64,000 nt of DNA from the NCBI RefSeq assembly GCF_024972735.1, contig NZ_CP087723.1:2232001-2296000 (forward strand), given 5' to 3'. Source of the DNA: Halalkaliarchaeum sp. AArc-CO. GTDB taxonomy: Archaea; Halobacteriota; Halobacteria; Halobacteriales; Haloferacaceae. Shown here one piece after another: positions 51,155 through 60,900 of the stretch. A program made the position numbers and the translations under genes. Numbering within the stretch: the stretch's first letter is position 1; the number at the start of each line of letters is the position of its first letter. Under the pieces are notes generated by a model that was not told where the DNA came from, did not search any database, and was given only the letters and a program-made list of their open reading frames with translations.

Positions 51155-52116
51155 CTGACTCGCGTTTCCCGGACGGACACGTTCTCGAGGTCGACCTCAC
51201 GAACGAAGAATTGTCGCCGTACGAGGTTCCAAAAACCAGGGCTGGACAGGTTCTGGGTGGGCGGGAGCTCGGGTTGCGTCTTCTGCAGGAGGAACAGCCG
51301 TCCGAATGCTTCCCGTTCGACGAGAACAGCGTGTTGGTGTTCGCCGTGGACACGTCTGCCGAAACGAACAGTTCTGACGACGCCCGTCACTGGGTCGGGG
51401 GCGTCTCACCCCGGACCGGTGATCCTGGAGGATCGTGGGTCGAGGGACGGTTCGGAACGTCGTTAACGCGAGCCGGTTACGCCGGGATCGTCGTCCGCGG
51501 ACGGGCAGACGCGTTGACGACGCTCGTCGTCGAGGACGGAACCGCCCGGCTCGCCAAAACGACTCACCTCTGGGGTGCCAAAGTCGACGAATGCGAACGA
51601 GTATTGACCGCCGACGGTGGCGTGTGTGCGTGCGTCGGTCCGGCCGGAGAGAACTTCGTGAAGATCGCAGAGATCGTTCACGACGGCGACTGCCCCACGG
51701 AAGGGGACGGGCTCGGCGCAGTTATGGGCGCAAAGCGCCTGAAAGCGATCGTCGTCGACGGCGGCGTCCCGGTCAGCGACAACCAGTCCGGCCACGGTAC
51801 CGTGTGGTCCTTCCCGGAGGCCACCCCCGAAACGGCAGCCGAGATGCGCCGTCGTTGTCGACAGTACGGCCTCGACGCCGGGCGGGTGGAGGCTGCCGTC
51901 ACCGTCACGATCGACTCCCTCGAGGCATACGACTGGAGCGACGGGAACACACTTCTCGAACTCCTGGAACGGATCGCGTACATGGACGGAATCGGGGAAG
52001 TTCTCGGGGACGGAGTCGAGTCGGTTCACCGGCACCTGGGAAGCGACACCACCGGATCGGAAAGCGGCGCCATCCCGTCGCCTCGCACCGACGGCGGTGC
52101 CGAACGGCGCGACTAA
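51151..52116 (+). CDS. Shortened AOR paralog lacking the Fe-S ligands
   Basis: 321 aa. The first ~210 residues follow the AOR N-domain of the neighbouring full-length gene (VLEVDLTNEELSPYEV, FGTSLTRAGYAGIVVRG, VGPAGENFVKIAEIVHDGD, GAVMGAKRLKAIVV). It then jumps to AOR middle-domain sequence (CRQYGLDAGRVEAAVTV, RIAYMDGIGEVLGDGVES), missing the ~100-residue region that holds CxxCxxxC, and ends before the AOR C-domain. It is in frame and looks maintained rather than decayed. Possible roles: pterin carrier, subunit of the AOR complex, or assembly scaffold. Its ATGA overlap with the radical SAM gene shows common translation. Confidence 0.82.
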   Translation: MTDSRFPDGHVLEVDLTNEELSPYEVPKTRAGQVLGGRELGLRLLQEEQPSECFPFDENSVLVFAVDTSAETNSSDDARHWVGGVSPRTGDPGGSWVEGRFGTSLTRAGYAGIVVRGRADALTTLVVEDGTARLAKTTHLWGAKVDECERVLTADGGVCACVGPAGENFVKIAEIVHDGDCPTEGDGLGAVMGAKRLKAIVVDGGVPVSDNQSGHGTVWSFPEATPETAAEMRRRCRQYGLDAGRVEAAVTVTIDSLEAYDWSDGNTLLELLERIAYMDGIGEVLGDGVESVHRHLGSDTTGSESGAIPSPRTDGGAERRD

Positions 52117-52547
52117 CCCATCCACCCGATCTCCAGTTCGTCCAGATCCGTCATCTTCGGGGCGTACGGCTTGATGTCGAGGATCGGCGTCCCGTCGACG
52201 AGATCGAGGTTCGAAACCGAAAGCTCCGTCCCGGAGATTCCCCCCAGTTCCACGATCGACGTGCCGATCGGGTTCGGTCGGACGGGACCCGAGGTGGCGA
52301 AGATCCCCACCTCCCCGCGTGAAGCGATCGGGGTGACCCGGAGTCGCGTCTCCTCGACCCGGTGCAAATGCGAGACGAGCACAACGTGTGAAAACTCTTC
52401 GAGCCCCTTCAGCCCGGGCTCGTACTGGGGCTCGATGTGGACCGTTCCGGAGGCGTCGACGAACTCCTCGGACGGACGCGGGACCTCCTCCGGCTTCGAA
52501 AACGTCGATTCGACGACGCCGATCGGCTCGTACGTGACCGGTTCCAT
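52113..52547 (-). CDS. TrmO-family tRNA m6t6A37 methyltransferase (TsaA/UPF0066)
   Basis: 144 aa. It has the beta-barrel TrmO fold with FATSGPVRPNPIGTS, the SAM/tRNA-site motif of the family, FSHVVLVSHLHRV, and LDIKPYAPKMTDL at the end. TrmO methylates N6-threonylcarbamoyladenosine at position 37 of some tRNAs. Its stop overlaps the stop of the convergent AOR paralog by 3 nt. The start is divergent from the aldehyde dehydrogenase gene. Confidence 0.9.
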   Translation of the reverse strand: MEPVTYEPIGVVESTFSKPEEVPRPSEEFVDASGTVHIEPQYEPGLKGLEEFSHVVLVSHLHRVEETRLRVTPIASRGEVGIFATSGPVRPNPIGTSIVELGGISGTELSVSNLDLVDGTPILDIKPYAPKMTDLDELEIGWMG

Positions 52548-52652
52548 ACTGGAAAGAACCCCCGGAAGAGGTAACTGCTTTCGGTTTCAGCACGGGGACA
52601 CTGGGCCAGGGGGAGATGCCTTTTTGTCTCGGCGGCCGTTCCGTACGGATAC

Positions 52653-54173
52653 ATGTCCGACCCGTACACACATTACATCGACGGCGAGTGGACCGACGGC
52701 GCCGGCGAGGAGACGTTCGAAAGCGTAAACCCCGCGACAGGGGAGACGCTCGGGGAGTTCCGGCGCGGAACGCCCGCCGACGTCGACCAAGCCTCGCGGG
52801 CCGCCGGGGAGGCGTTCGAGGAGTGGCGAGAGATGTCCCACATCGACCGTGCGGAGTATCTCTGGGACATCTATCACGAACTCCGGGAACGGACCGACGA
52901 ACTCGGCGAGATCCTCACCAAGGAGAACGGAAAAGAGATCAGCGAAGGGAGAGCCGATGTCGTCGAGGCCGCCCACATGGTCGAGTGGGCCGCCGGGGAC
53001 GCCCGACACCCGAAAGGCGACGTCGTGCCATCGGAGATCCCCGAAAAGGACGCCTACATGCGGCGCAAGCCGCGGGGCGTGGTCGGCTGCATCACGCCGT
53101 GGAACTTCCCGGTGGCGATCCCGTTCTGGCACATGGCCGTCGCGCTGGTCGAGGGCAACACCGTCGTCTGGAAGCCCGCCGAACAGACGCCGTGGTGTGG
53201 CCAGGTCATCGCCGAGATGTTCGAGGACAGCGGCATCCCCGAGGGCGTGTTCAACATGGTGCAGGGCTTCGGCGACGCCGGCGCGGCGATCGTCGACCAC
53301 GACGCCGTCGACACGGTGCTTTTCACCGGCTCGGCGGAGGTCGGCCACGAGGTCGCCCAGAAGGTCGCCGCCGATCCCCAGAAGCAGGCTGCCTGCGAGA
53401 TGGGCGGGAAAAACGGGATCGTGATCACCGAAAACGCCGATCTCGACGTCGCCGTCCACTCGGCAGTGATGAGCTCGTTCAAGACCACGGGCCAACGCTG
53501 TGTCTCCTCCGAGCGCCTGATCGTCCACACCGACGTGTACGACGAGTTCAAAGAGCGGTTCGTCGACGTCGCGGAGGACGTCGCCGTCGGTGATCCGCTG
53601 GACGAGGACACGTTCATGGGCCCGCTGATCGAGGAAGCCCACGTCGAGAAGGTGACCAAGTACAACGAACTCGCCAGGAACGAGGGCGTGAACGTGCTCG
53701 TCGACCGAACCGAACTGGAGCCCGAGGAGATTCCCGAGGGCCACGAAGCCGGTCACTGGGTCGGGCCGTTCGTCTACGAAGCAGACCCCGACGAGAACCT
53801 CCGGTGCACCCACGAGGAGGTATTCGGTCCCCACGTGGCGCTGCTCGAATACGAGGGTGACATCGAGCGCGCGATGGAGATCCACAACGACACCGACTAC
53901 GGGCTGGCGGGCGCGGTCATCTCCGAGGACTACCGCCAGATCAACCACTACCGCGATCACGCGGAGGTCGGTCTCGCGTACGGCAACCTGCCGTGTATCG
54001 GCGCGGAGGTCCAGCTCCCATTCGGCGGGGTGAAGAAGTCTGGGAACGGCTACCCCAGCGCCCGCGAGGTGATCGAAGCCGTCACCGAACGCACCGCCTG
54101 GACGCTGAACAACTCCAGGGAAATCGAGATGGCGCAGGGTCTCTCGGCGGACATCAAGACCCGCGAGGAGTAG
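52653..54173 (+). CDS. NAD(P)-dependent aldehyde dehydrogenase superfamily member
   Basis: 506 aa. The nucleotide-site region is PWNFPVAIPFWHMAVALVEG, the oxyanion and general-base Glu region ACEMGGKNGIVI, and the catalytic Cys TTGQRCVSSERL. GNLPCIGAEVQLPFGGVKKS is close to the ALDH7 and semialdehyde-dehydrogenase type. Substrate cannot be fixed. Placed next to the AOR block it could use the same aldehyde, but it has its own promoter region and separate neighbours. Confidence 0.93.
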   Translation: MSDPYTHYIDGEWTDGAGEETFESVNPATGETLGEFRRGTPADVDQASRAAGEAFEEWREMSHIDRAEYLWDIYHELRERTDELGEILTKENGKEISEGRADVVEAAHMVEWAAGDARHPKGDVVPSEIPEKDAYMRRKPRGVVGCITPWNFPVAIPFWHMAVALVEGNTVVWKPAEQTPWCGQVIAEMFEDSGIPEGVFNMVQGFGDAGAAIVDHDAVDTVLFTGSAEVGHEVAQKVAADPQKQAACEMGGKNGIVITENADLDVAVHSAVMSSFKTTGQRCVSSERLIVHTDVYDEFKERFVDVAEDVAVGDPLDEDTFMGPLIEEAHVEKVTKYNELARNEGVNVLVDRTELEPEEIPEGHEAGHWVGPFVYEADPDENLRCTHEEVFGPHVALLEYEGDIERAMEIHNDTDYGLAGAVISEDYRQINHYRDHAEVGLAYGNLPCIGAEVQLPFGGVKKSGNGYPSAREVIEAVTERTAWTLNNSREIEMAQGLSADIKTREE

Positions 54174-54207
54174 CGAACGGTAGCGACGGGACGACTCGAG
54201 TTCCGTC

Positions 54208-55002
54208 TCACTCGCCGCCAGCGAAGCCACCCTGCCGCAGGGCCTCCTCGACCCCGACGTCGTCGTGGACGACCGCGGAGACCGCCCGTGCGATCGCCCC
54301 CGGGTCGTCGTGCTGGAAGATCGACCGTCCCATCGAGACGCCAGCGGCGCCGCCGTCCATCGCTCCCCGCACCATCTCGACGGTCTCCCGATCGGTCCCC
54401 TTCGAGCCGCCGGCGATCACGACCGGCAGTCGAGTCGACTCCGTGACGTGGATAAACGAGCCGCCGTCGCCGGAGTAGCCCGTCTTCACGACGTCGGCCC
54501 CCAATTCCTCCGCCAGCCGCACCGCGTGTCCCAGCGCCTCGGGATCCGACTCGTCGACGCCGGGACCCCTGGCGTACGCCATGGCGAGCACCGGAATCCC
54601 CAGGTCTGCCGCCTCCGTCGTGAGTTCCGCGAGATCCTCGATCTGTTTCGGCTCGTACGTCGAGCCGACGTTGAGATGCATCGACACCGCGTCGGCTCCC
54701 GCACGGACGGCGTCCCTGACCGTGCCGGTCATTCGCTTGTCGTTTTCGTCGGGGCCGATCGTCGTCGAGGCGTTCACGTGGACGACGTAGCCCGCGTCGT
54801 TTTTGTTCGGATGGACGCGAGGGGCGATCCCCTTCTGGGTGAGCACGGCGTCTGCGCCACCCGCCGTCACCGCGTCGATCGTCGATTCGATGTCTTTCAG
54901 CCCTTTTACCGCCCCCATGGTGATGCCGTGGTCCATCGGGACGATCAGGTACCGTCCGTCCGTCGAAATCCGTGTGAGCCGCGCGTCGATTCCCGGGTTC
55001 AT
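54208..55002 (-). CDS. Class I aldolase-like ADH synthase (2-amino-3,7-dideoxy-D-threo-hept-6-ulosonate synthase type)
   Basis: 264 aa from ATG 55002. The Schiff-base Lys lies in ADVVKTGYSGD; LIVPMDHGITMG and VLTQKGIAPRVHPN are typical of the archaeal aroA'-type enzymes. It joins a keto-sugar with aspartate semialdehyde in the archaeal shikimate entry route. It is placed right after trpA on the same strand, which favours this role over fructose-bisphosphate aldolase. Confidence 0.85.
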   Translation of the reverse strand: MNPGIDARLTRISTDGRYLIVPMDHGITMGAVKGLKDIESTIDAVTAGGADAVLTQKGIAPRVHPNKNDAGYVVHVNASTTIGPDENDKRMTGTVRDAVRAGADAVSMHLNVGSTYEPKQIEDLAELTTEAADLGIPVLAMAYARGPGVDESDPEALGHAVRLAEELGADVVKTGYSGDGGSFIHVTESTRLPVVIAGGSKGTDRETVEMVRGAMDGGAAGVSMGRSIFQHDDPGAIARAVSAVVHDDVGVEEALRQGGFAGGE

Positions 55003-55090
55003 CGTTCGTATGTTAGAGTGTATCAATCGTCGGTATGTAGCTTGCGAAGCACGCTCGCGTAAGGCCGTTGCGGTCCCGGCGGGGGTTGCG

Positions 55091-55969
55091 TCATTTTTGC
55101 CCCCGCGTTGCACCGGCCTTCAGTTCGCGGGCCTTCGCTTCGATGCGATCGGCGACGTCGTCGGCGGCGTCACCGTTCTCGACCCCTTCGGCGACGATGT
55201 CCACCAGCGCGGAGCCGACGATGATCCCGTCGGCGCCGGCTGCGACGATCCGTTCGGCCTGCTCGCCGTCGGCGATCCCGAAGCCGACCGCCTTGGGCAC
55301 CTCCCAGTCGGCGACCCGCGCGAGGCTTTCTTCGGTCTGGTCGGAGACGTCAGCCCGGGCGCCAGTGGTTCCCAGCCTGGCCTGGACGTAGACGTAGCCT
55401 GACACGAGCTCGCGCATCCGGTCGAGTCGCTCCCCCCGGGTCGTGGGGGCCACGATGAAGATCAGGTCCAGCCCGAACTCGTCGCACGCCTCCCGCAACG
55501 GGCCGGCCTCCTCGGCGGGGAGATCCGGGACGACGAACCCCGAGAGCCCGGCCTCGGCGGCGCGCTCGACGAACGCCCTCGGACCGCCCCCGTCCTCGCG
55601 CTCCGACGCCGGGTGGCGGCCGAACTGGTAGATCAGGTTGTAGTAGGTCATACAGACCAGCGGGACGTCGACGTCGAGCTCCTCGACGAACGCGAAGAAG
55701 CGCTCGGGGGTCATCCCCCCCTCGAGTGCCCGGACGATCGCCCCCTGGATCGTCGGTCCCTCGGCGATCGGTTCCGAAAAGGGCAGTCCGAGCTCGATCA
55801 CGTCGGCACCGCCGCGCGCCAGCGCCTCGACGTACGCGAGCGACGACTCGTAGTCCGGATCACCGACCGCAAGGTACGGCACGAACGCCGGTTCGCCCCC
55901 GAAGGCAGCCGCGAGCGCCGCGTCGTTGGCGACCGTCCCGATAGCCCCGGATCCATCCGCTCGACTCAT
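55091..55969 (-). CDS. trpA: Tryptophan synthase alpha chain
   Basis: 292 aa. [20 protein letters not shown] and [20 protein letters not shown] are the substrate-loop regions with the catalytic Glu and Asp; [12 protein letters not shown] and [13 protein letters not shown] are typical. It cleaves indole-3-glycerol phosphate to indole for TrpB. The ATG overlaps the trpB stop. Confidence 0.97.
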   Translation of the reverse strand: MSRADGSGAIGTVANDAALAAAFGGEPAFVPYLAVGDPDYESSLAYVEALARGGADVIELGLPFSEPIAEGPTIQGAIVRALEGGMTPERFFAFVEELDVDVPLVCMTYYNLIYQFGRHPASEREDGGGPRAFVERAAEAGLSGFVVPDLPAEEAGPLREACDEFGLDLIFIVAPTTRGERLDRMRELVSGYVYVQARLGTTGARADVSDQTEESLARVADWEVPKAVGFGIADGEQAERIVAAGADGIIVGSALVDIVAEGVENGDAADDVADRIEAKARELKAGATRGQK

Positions 55970-57240
55970 CGCAGTCCTCCCGAGAACAGCGACATGTCCG
56001 GGGCGTTCCCGATGTCGCGTTTCTCGGTTTCCTCGATCACCGTCTCGAGGTCCTTGTCACCCCGCCCCGAGACGGTGACGACGACGAGGTCGCCGAGGTC
56101 GTCCCGCTGTTGTTCGAGGTAACCGAACGCGTGGGCAGTCTCCAGCGCCGGGATGATCCCCTCGTCGGTCGAGAGTCGGTGAAACGCCTCGAGGGCGGCG
56201 TCGTCGTCGACGTTCGTGGCGGTCACCCGCCCCTCGTCTGCGAGCGCTGCCAGTTCGGGGCCGACGCCGGCGTAATCGAGTCCCGCCGACACGGAGTGAG
56301 ACTCCATGATCTGACCGTGACGATCCTGGAGGAGTTTCGTCCGCGCGCCGTGAAGCACACCCTCTCCACCGGTCGACAGCGTCGCCGAGTTGGGCGCGAC
56401 GCCCGCCTCCTCGTCGACTGACAGCGAGGAGCCGCCCGCCTCGACTGCGTACAGATCCACGTCCTCGTCGCCGAGAAACGCCTCGAAGGAGCCCATGGTG
56501 TTCGACCCGCCGCCGGCACACGCGAGCACGGCGTCGGGGAGCCGTCCCGTTTTCTCCTGTACCTGCGACCGTGCCTCCCGGCTGATGACCGCCTGGAACT
56601 CCCGGACCATCGACGGGAACGGGTGGGGACCCACCACGGAACCGATCACGTAGTGGGTGTCCTCGACGGTCGCCGCCCAGTCGCGCATGGTCTCGGAGAT
56701 CGCCTCCTTGAGTGTCCCGCGGCCGGTGGTCACGGGCTGTACCTCGGCCCCGTTTATCTTCATCCGGAAGACGTTCGGGCGCTGGCGGTTGATGTCAGTC
56801 TCGCCCATGTAGATCGTACAGGGCATGTCCAGATGCGCCGCAGCCATCGCGGTCGCGGTGCCGTGCTGGCCGGCGCCGGTTTCGGCGATGATCCGGTCTT
56901 TACCCATGTACTTCGCCAGAAGCACCTGTCCGAGGGCGTTGTTCAACTTGTGTGCCCCGCCGTGGAGCAGGTCCTCGCGCTTGAGATACACCTCGGTGTC
57001 GTACCGCCCGGAGAGGCGGTCCGCACGCTGGAGCGGCGTCGGCCGGCCGCCGAAGTCGTCGAGCCGGCGGTGGAACTCCTCCAGAAAGTCGTCCTCGTTT
57101 TCGAGCACGTACCGGCGGTAGGCGTCCTCGAGCTCCTCGAGCGCCGGCATCAGCGCCTCGGGAACGTACTGGCCGCCGTACCGGCCGAAACTGCCGTCGT
57201 CCGCTGCGTTCTCGTCGTCGCTGTGGGTTGCGTCGGTCAT
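55966..57240 (-). CDS. trpB: Tryptophan synthase beta chain
   Basis: 424 aa, TrpB1 type. [19 protein letters not shown] opens the protein, the PLP Lys is in [13 protein letters not shown], and [13 protein letters not shown] is the phosphate loop; [12 protein letters not shown] lies in the communication domain. It condenses indole with serine. Overlaps with trpC and trpA by 4 nt at each end make a coupled trpCBA. Confidence 0.98.
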   Translation of the reverse strand: MTDATHSDDENAADDGSFGRYGGQYVPEALMPALEELEDAYRRYVLENEDDFLEEFHRRLDDFGGRPTPLQRADRLSGRYDTEVYLKREDLLHGGAHKLNNALGQVLLAKYMGKDRIIAETGAGQHGTATAMAAAHLDMPCTIYMGETDINRQRPNVFRMKINGAEVQPVTTGRGTLKEAISETMRDWAATVEDTHYVIGSVVGPHPFPSMVREFQAVISREARSQVQEKTGRLPDAVLACAGGGSNTMGSFEAFLGDEDVDLYAVEAGGSSLSVDEEAGVAPNSATLSTGGEGVLHGARTKLLQDRHGQIMESHSVSAGLDYAGVGPELAALADEGRVTATNVDDDAALEAFHRLSTDEGIIPALETAHAFGYLEQQRDDLGDLVVVTVSGRGDKDLETVIEETEKRDIGNAPDMSLFSGGLR

Positions 57241-58028
57241 GTCTGCTCCTCGGTGGCGGCAGCGAGCCGCCGGGTGTTCTCCGCGGGATCGCCGTCCATG
57301 ATCGCCGAGCCGACCAACAGTGCGTCCGCGCCCGCAGCCCGCATCCGCCTGACGTCCGCGGGTGTCGACACGCCGGATTCGGCGATCAGCGTCACGTCGT
57401 CGGGAACCGCCGGTGCCACGCGCTCGAACGTCCCCAGGTCCACCTCGAGCCGTCCGAGGTCTCGGTTGTTCACGCCGACGATCTCCGCGCCCGCCTCGAG
57501 CGCGTCCTCGAGTTCGTCTGTGTCGTGGACCTCCACGAGCGGTTGGAACCCGCGGTCGCGGGTCGCCTCGATCATTTCGGGCAGATCATCGCCCAGGAAC
57601 CGCGCGATCAACAGCGCGAGGTCGGCCTCGACGGCGTCGAGCTGTGCGGGCGACAAAAGGAAGTCCTTCCGGAGCACCGGCACGTCGACCGCCTCCCGGA
57701 CCCGCGCAAGTGCCTCGGGACTCCCGCCGAAGTGGTCGGGTTCCGTGAGCACCGAGATCGCGGCGGCGCCACCTTCGACCATCGCCCGCGCGAGTTCAAC
57801 GGGGTCGTCCGTTCGTTCCCCCTCCGTCGTCGGACTCGTCGGCTTTACCTCCGCGACGATCGGCACCCGACCGTCGGCCGCTGCCGCGGCGAACGCGTCG
57901 GCCACGGGTCGCGCGTCGACCGCGATCCGGTCGCCCCCGGAAGGCCCGGAGTCGGACGGTTCCCGGGTGCGGGCCGACGCGAGAATCGACCGGACTTCGG
58001 ATGCGAGCCCTTCCTCTGTTTTTACCAT
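57237..58028 (-). CDS. trpC: Indole-3-glycerol phosphate synthase
   Basis: 263 aa. [11 protein letters not shown] holds the catalytic Lys, [18 protein letters not shown] and [14 protein letters not shown] the other active-site residues, and [16 protein letters not shown] is conserved. It makes indole-3-glycerol phosphate. It is the first gene of trpCBA; the ATG at 58028 abuts three phased direct repeats, so control probably occurs there. Confidence 0.97.
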   Translation of the reverse strand: MVKTEEGLASEVRSILASARTREPSDSGPSGGDRIAVDARPVADAFAAAAADGRVPIVAEVKPTSPTTEGERTDDPVELARAMVEGGAAAISVLTEPDHFGGSPEALARVREAVDVPVLRKDFLLSPAQLDAVEADLALLIARFLGDDLPEMIEATRDRGFQPLVEVHDTDELEDALEAGAEIVGVNNRDLGRLEVDLGTFERVAPAVPDDVTLIAESGVSTPADVRRMRAAGADALLVGSAIMDGDPAENTRRLAAATEEQT

Positions 58029-58030
58029 CT

Positions 58031-58060
58031 ATGTCCATCAATGTACGTTTATGTTCATAA
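58031..58060. promoter_or_regulatory. Three phased 10-bp direct repeats before trpC
   Basis: ATGTCCATCA, ATGTACGTTT and ATGTTCATAA occupy 58031-58060 with no gap, consensus ATGTnCrTnw, starting 3 bp from the trpC ATG. One repeat per helical turn is an operator-like layout. The middle copy includes TGTAC, similar to the TGTACA box bound by TrpY in methanogens. Confidence 0.5.
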
Positions 58061-58130
58061 GGCTGTCGCTGTGTGCACGTTCGACGCGGAGACACGGGTC
58101 GATGCAGGTACGGAAGGATCGGCCGCGGAC

Positions 58131-58355
58131 TCAGTCGCCTGCGTCGTCGGGATTACCGGGGTCACCAGGATTCGGTTCCGCACCCGCGATGGCGTCCTCG
58201 AGGCCGTCCCGGACGGCCTCGTCGATCCGGTTTTCGCCCCTAATTTCGCGGTCGTAGTTCTCTTGTTGTGGCTCCGTGACGCGTTCGTCACCAGTGACGG
58301 CGACGAACAGGTCGGCGAGTTCGCGGCTGCGGTCGGTGGATTGACTACTGCTCAT
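58131..58355 (-). CDS. Small acidic haloarchaeal protein
   Basis: 74 aa from ATG 58355 (MSSSQSTDRSRELADLFVAV). A short helical core (TGDERVTEPQQENYDREI) is followed by an acidic Pro/Gly tail (AEPNPGDPGNPDDAGD). Composition and upstream position are those of a real haloarchaeal gene, but no function is recognisable. It lies between trpC and the PEP synthase gene, on the same strand. Confidence 0.6.
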   Translation of the reverse strand: MSSSQSTDRSRELADLFVAVTGDERVTEPQQENYDREIRGENRIDEAVRDGLEDAIAGAEPNPGDPGNPDDAGD

Positions 58356-58443
58356 ACACCCGGTTTGGTACCGAAACACATAGTCTCGACACCTACCCAG
58401 TCAGGCTGTCGAAGATACCGAAAGAAAGTCAGGAAGCGGAGAC

Positions 58444-60810
58444 CTACCGCACCGAATCCAGGAGCAACTGCTGTTCGACCCGCTTTGCCTCGTGCTGAAC
58501 GTCACGCACGGCGTCGATGTTCGCCGAGATCGAAGAGACCCCTTCCTCGACGAGGAACCGAACCATCTCCGGTTTCGAGCCGGCCTGTCCACAGATGCTC
58601 GTCGCGACGTCGTGTTCCCGACACGTTCGGATGGTGGATCCGATGAGATCCAGCACTGCAGGGTGGAGCTCGTCGAACCGGTCGGCGACCTTCTCGTTGT
58701 TGCGGTCGACTGCGAGCGTATACTGGGTGAGGTCGTTCGTCCCGAAGGAGGCAAAGTCGATGCCAGTCTCGACCAGCTCCTCGATCCGGAGCGCGCTGGC
58801 GGGCGTCTCGATCATCACGCCCCAGGTGTGTGCGTTCGGGTCGATCCCCTCTTCGCGCATGAGTTGCTTCGCGCGTTCGACGTCGGCGGCGTCGTTCACG
58901 AGCGGCAACATCAGCTCGACGTTGTCATAGCCCATGTCGTAAAGGCGCCGGAACGCCGCCAGCTCCGCCCGGAACACGTCCGGTTTGTCCAGACTCCGGC
59001 GGATCCCCCGCCAGCCGAGCATCGGGTTGTGCTCGTTGGGCTCGTCCTCGCCCCCCTCGAGTTCCTTGAACTCGTCGGTGGGTGCATCGAGCGTCCGCGC
59101 GCGAACTGGCCGGGGATAGAACTCCTCGGCGACCTCGCGAATGCCGTCGACGATCTCGTCGACGTACGCGCGTCGTCCGTTTCGCTGGATGTAACGTTCG
59201 GGCGTCTGCCCCAGCGACAGCACCATGTGCTCGATCCTGAGGAGTCCGACGCCGTCCGCCCCGGTGGCTGCCGCGCGCTCGGCCGCCTCGGGGATCGAGA
59301 CGTTCACCTTCACCTCGGTGGCGGTCATCGGTTTGACAGGGGTCTGTGGCCGGACCTCCTCGGTGGGCTCGAACTCCGCTGCTAGCTGGGCCTCCTCGTC
59401 TGTACCCTCCCGGACAGTCCCCTTGTCGCCGTCGATGGTGACCTGCTGGCCGTTCGAGAGCGTCCGGGTGGCCGAGCCGGTGCCCACGACCGCCGGGACA
59501 CCGAGCTCGCGGGAGACGATCGCGGCGTGGCTGGTCATGCCGCCCTCGTCGGTGACGATCCCGGCGGCGCGTTTCATCGCCGGCACCATGTCCGGCATTG
59601 TCATTTCGGTGACGATGATGTCACCTTCCGCCACGGAATCGAGATGATCGAGCTTCGTGACGATCCGGACGGTCCCGCTGACGATCCCCGGCGAGGAACC
59701 GAGACCGCTCAACAGGACGTCGCCGTCGCCGTTCGGGCCCTCGTTGCCCTCGTCGTGTCTCCCGTTTCCACCGTTCGACCTCCCCTCGATCGGATCGAGC
59801 GATCCCTGATCCCGATCCTCCACGTCGCGGTGTGAATCGGCTCGTGAACCGCCTTCCGACTCCGCGATCGTCGTGACCGGTCGGGACTGCAGCATGAACA
59901 CATCGTCGCCGACGATCGCCCATTCGACGTCCTGGGGTCCACCGTAGTGAGATTCTACCCGCTCTCCGATCTCGACGAGCCGTTCGATCTCCGCGTCCGA
60001 GAGGACGCGCTCGGTCCGGCGGTCCTCCTCGACTTCGACTTCGACCGTCTCCCCGGTGTCAGGATCCTTGCACATCTTCGTCTTCTTGTCGGCGACGGTT
60101 ACATCAAGGATCTCGTCTGTCCGACGGTCGTACACGTAGTTGTCCGGCGACACCGACCCCGAGACGACCGCCTCACCGAGCCCCCAGGCGGACTCGATGA
60201 CCGCCTCCGGCTCGCCGGTGGAGGGGTGACTCGTGAACATGACGCCGGACTTCTCGGCGTCGACCATCCGCTGAACGACGACCGCGATGTCGACTGACTC
60301 GTTGTCGTACCCCTGGCGGTTGCGGTAGTAGATCGCCCGCTGGGTGAAAAGCGACGCCCAGCAGTCCCTGATCCGTTCGAGGAGGGCGTCCTCGCGGACG
60401 TTGAGAAACGTCTCCTGCTGGCCGGCAAACGAGGCGTCCGGCATGTCTTCTGCCGTTGCCGACGACCGGACTGCGACGAACGCCTCCTCCTCCTCGCCGC
60501 CGAAGCTCCGGTACGCCTCGAGGATCTCCGTAGCGACGTCTTCGGGGATCTCCGTCCCCGTGATCAGCTCCTCGGCGGTCTCGGCGGCCTCTCTGAGCGC
60601 GGCGGAGTCCTCGGGGTCGACATCCACGGCGGAGAACAGTTCTTCCTCGATGCCGGCCCCCTCGATGAAGCGCCGATACGTTCCGGCGGTGACGACGAAG
60701 CCCGGCGGCACGGGCAGCCCCGCGTCGGTGAGTTCGCCGAGCGAAGCGGCCTTGCCGCCAACGGTTTCCACGTCGTCGGCTCGAACGTCGTCCAGCCAAA
60801 TTACTGCCAT
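58444..60810 (-). CDS. ppsA: Phosphoenolpyruvate synthase
   Basis: 788 aa from ATG 60810. The N-terminal ATP-grasp domain (GGKAASLGELTDAG, AVRSSATAEDMPDASFAGQQ), the swivelling His domain with the phosphohistidine in TDEGGMTSHAAIVSR (about residue 425), and the C-terminal PEP/pyruvate barrel ending STSICGQAG-like TSICGQAGSKPEM are all complete. A ~50-residue acidic Gly/Asn-rich linker lies before the His domain. It makes PEP from pyruvate for gluconeogenesis, or may run in reverse in archaea. Confidence 0.96.
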   Translation of the reverse strand: MAVIWLDDVRADDVETVGGKAASLGELTDAGLPVPPGFVVTAGTYRRFIEGAGIEEELFSAVDVDPEDSAALREAAETAEELITGTEIPEDVATEILEAYRSFGGEEEEAFVAVRSSATAEDMPDASFAGQQETFLNVREDALLERIRDCWASLFTQRAIYYRNRQGYDNESVDIAVVVQRMVDAEKSGVMFTSHPSTGEPEAVIESAWGLGEAVVSGSVSPDNYVYDRRTDEILDVTVADKKTKMCKDPDTGETVEVEVEEDRRTERVLSDAEIERLVEIGERVESHYGGPQDVEWAIVGDDVFMLQSRPVTTIAESEGGSRADSHRDVEDRDQGSLDPIEGRSNGGNGRHDEGNEGPNGDGDVLLSGLGSSPGIVSGTVRIVTKLDHLDSVAEGDIIVTEMTMPDMVPAMKRAAGIVTDEGGMTSHAAIVSRELGVPAVVGTGSATRTLSNGQQVTIDGDKGTVREGTDEEAQLAAEFEPTEEVRPQTPVKPMTATEVKVNVSIPEAAERAAATGADGVGLLRIEHMVLSLGQTPERYIQRNGRRAYVDEIVDGIREVAEEFYPRPVRARTLDAPTDEFKELEGGEDEPNEHNPMLGWRGIRRSLDKPDVFRAELAAFRRLYDMGYDNVELMLPLVNDAADVERAKQLMREEGIDPNAHTWGVMIETPASALRIEELVETGIDFASFGTNDLTQYTLAVDRNNEKVADRFDELHPAVLDLIGSTIRTCREHDVATSICGQAGSKPEMVRFLVEEGVSSISANIDAVRDVQHEAKRVEQQLLLDSVR

Positions 60811-60900
60811 TCCTGTATCGGGAGGATTCACGACACGCCATATCAAAGTTCCGGAGGCCAAACCGCCGAAAAAGCGCTCACTCGGAGCTGAGTAGTGGTT

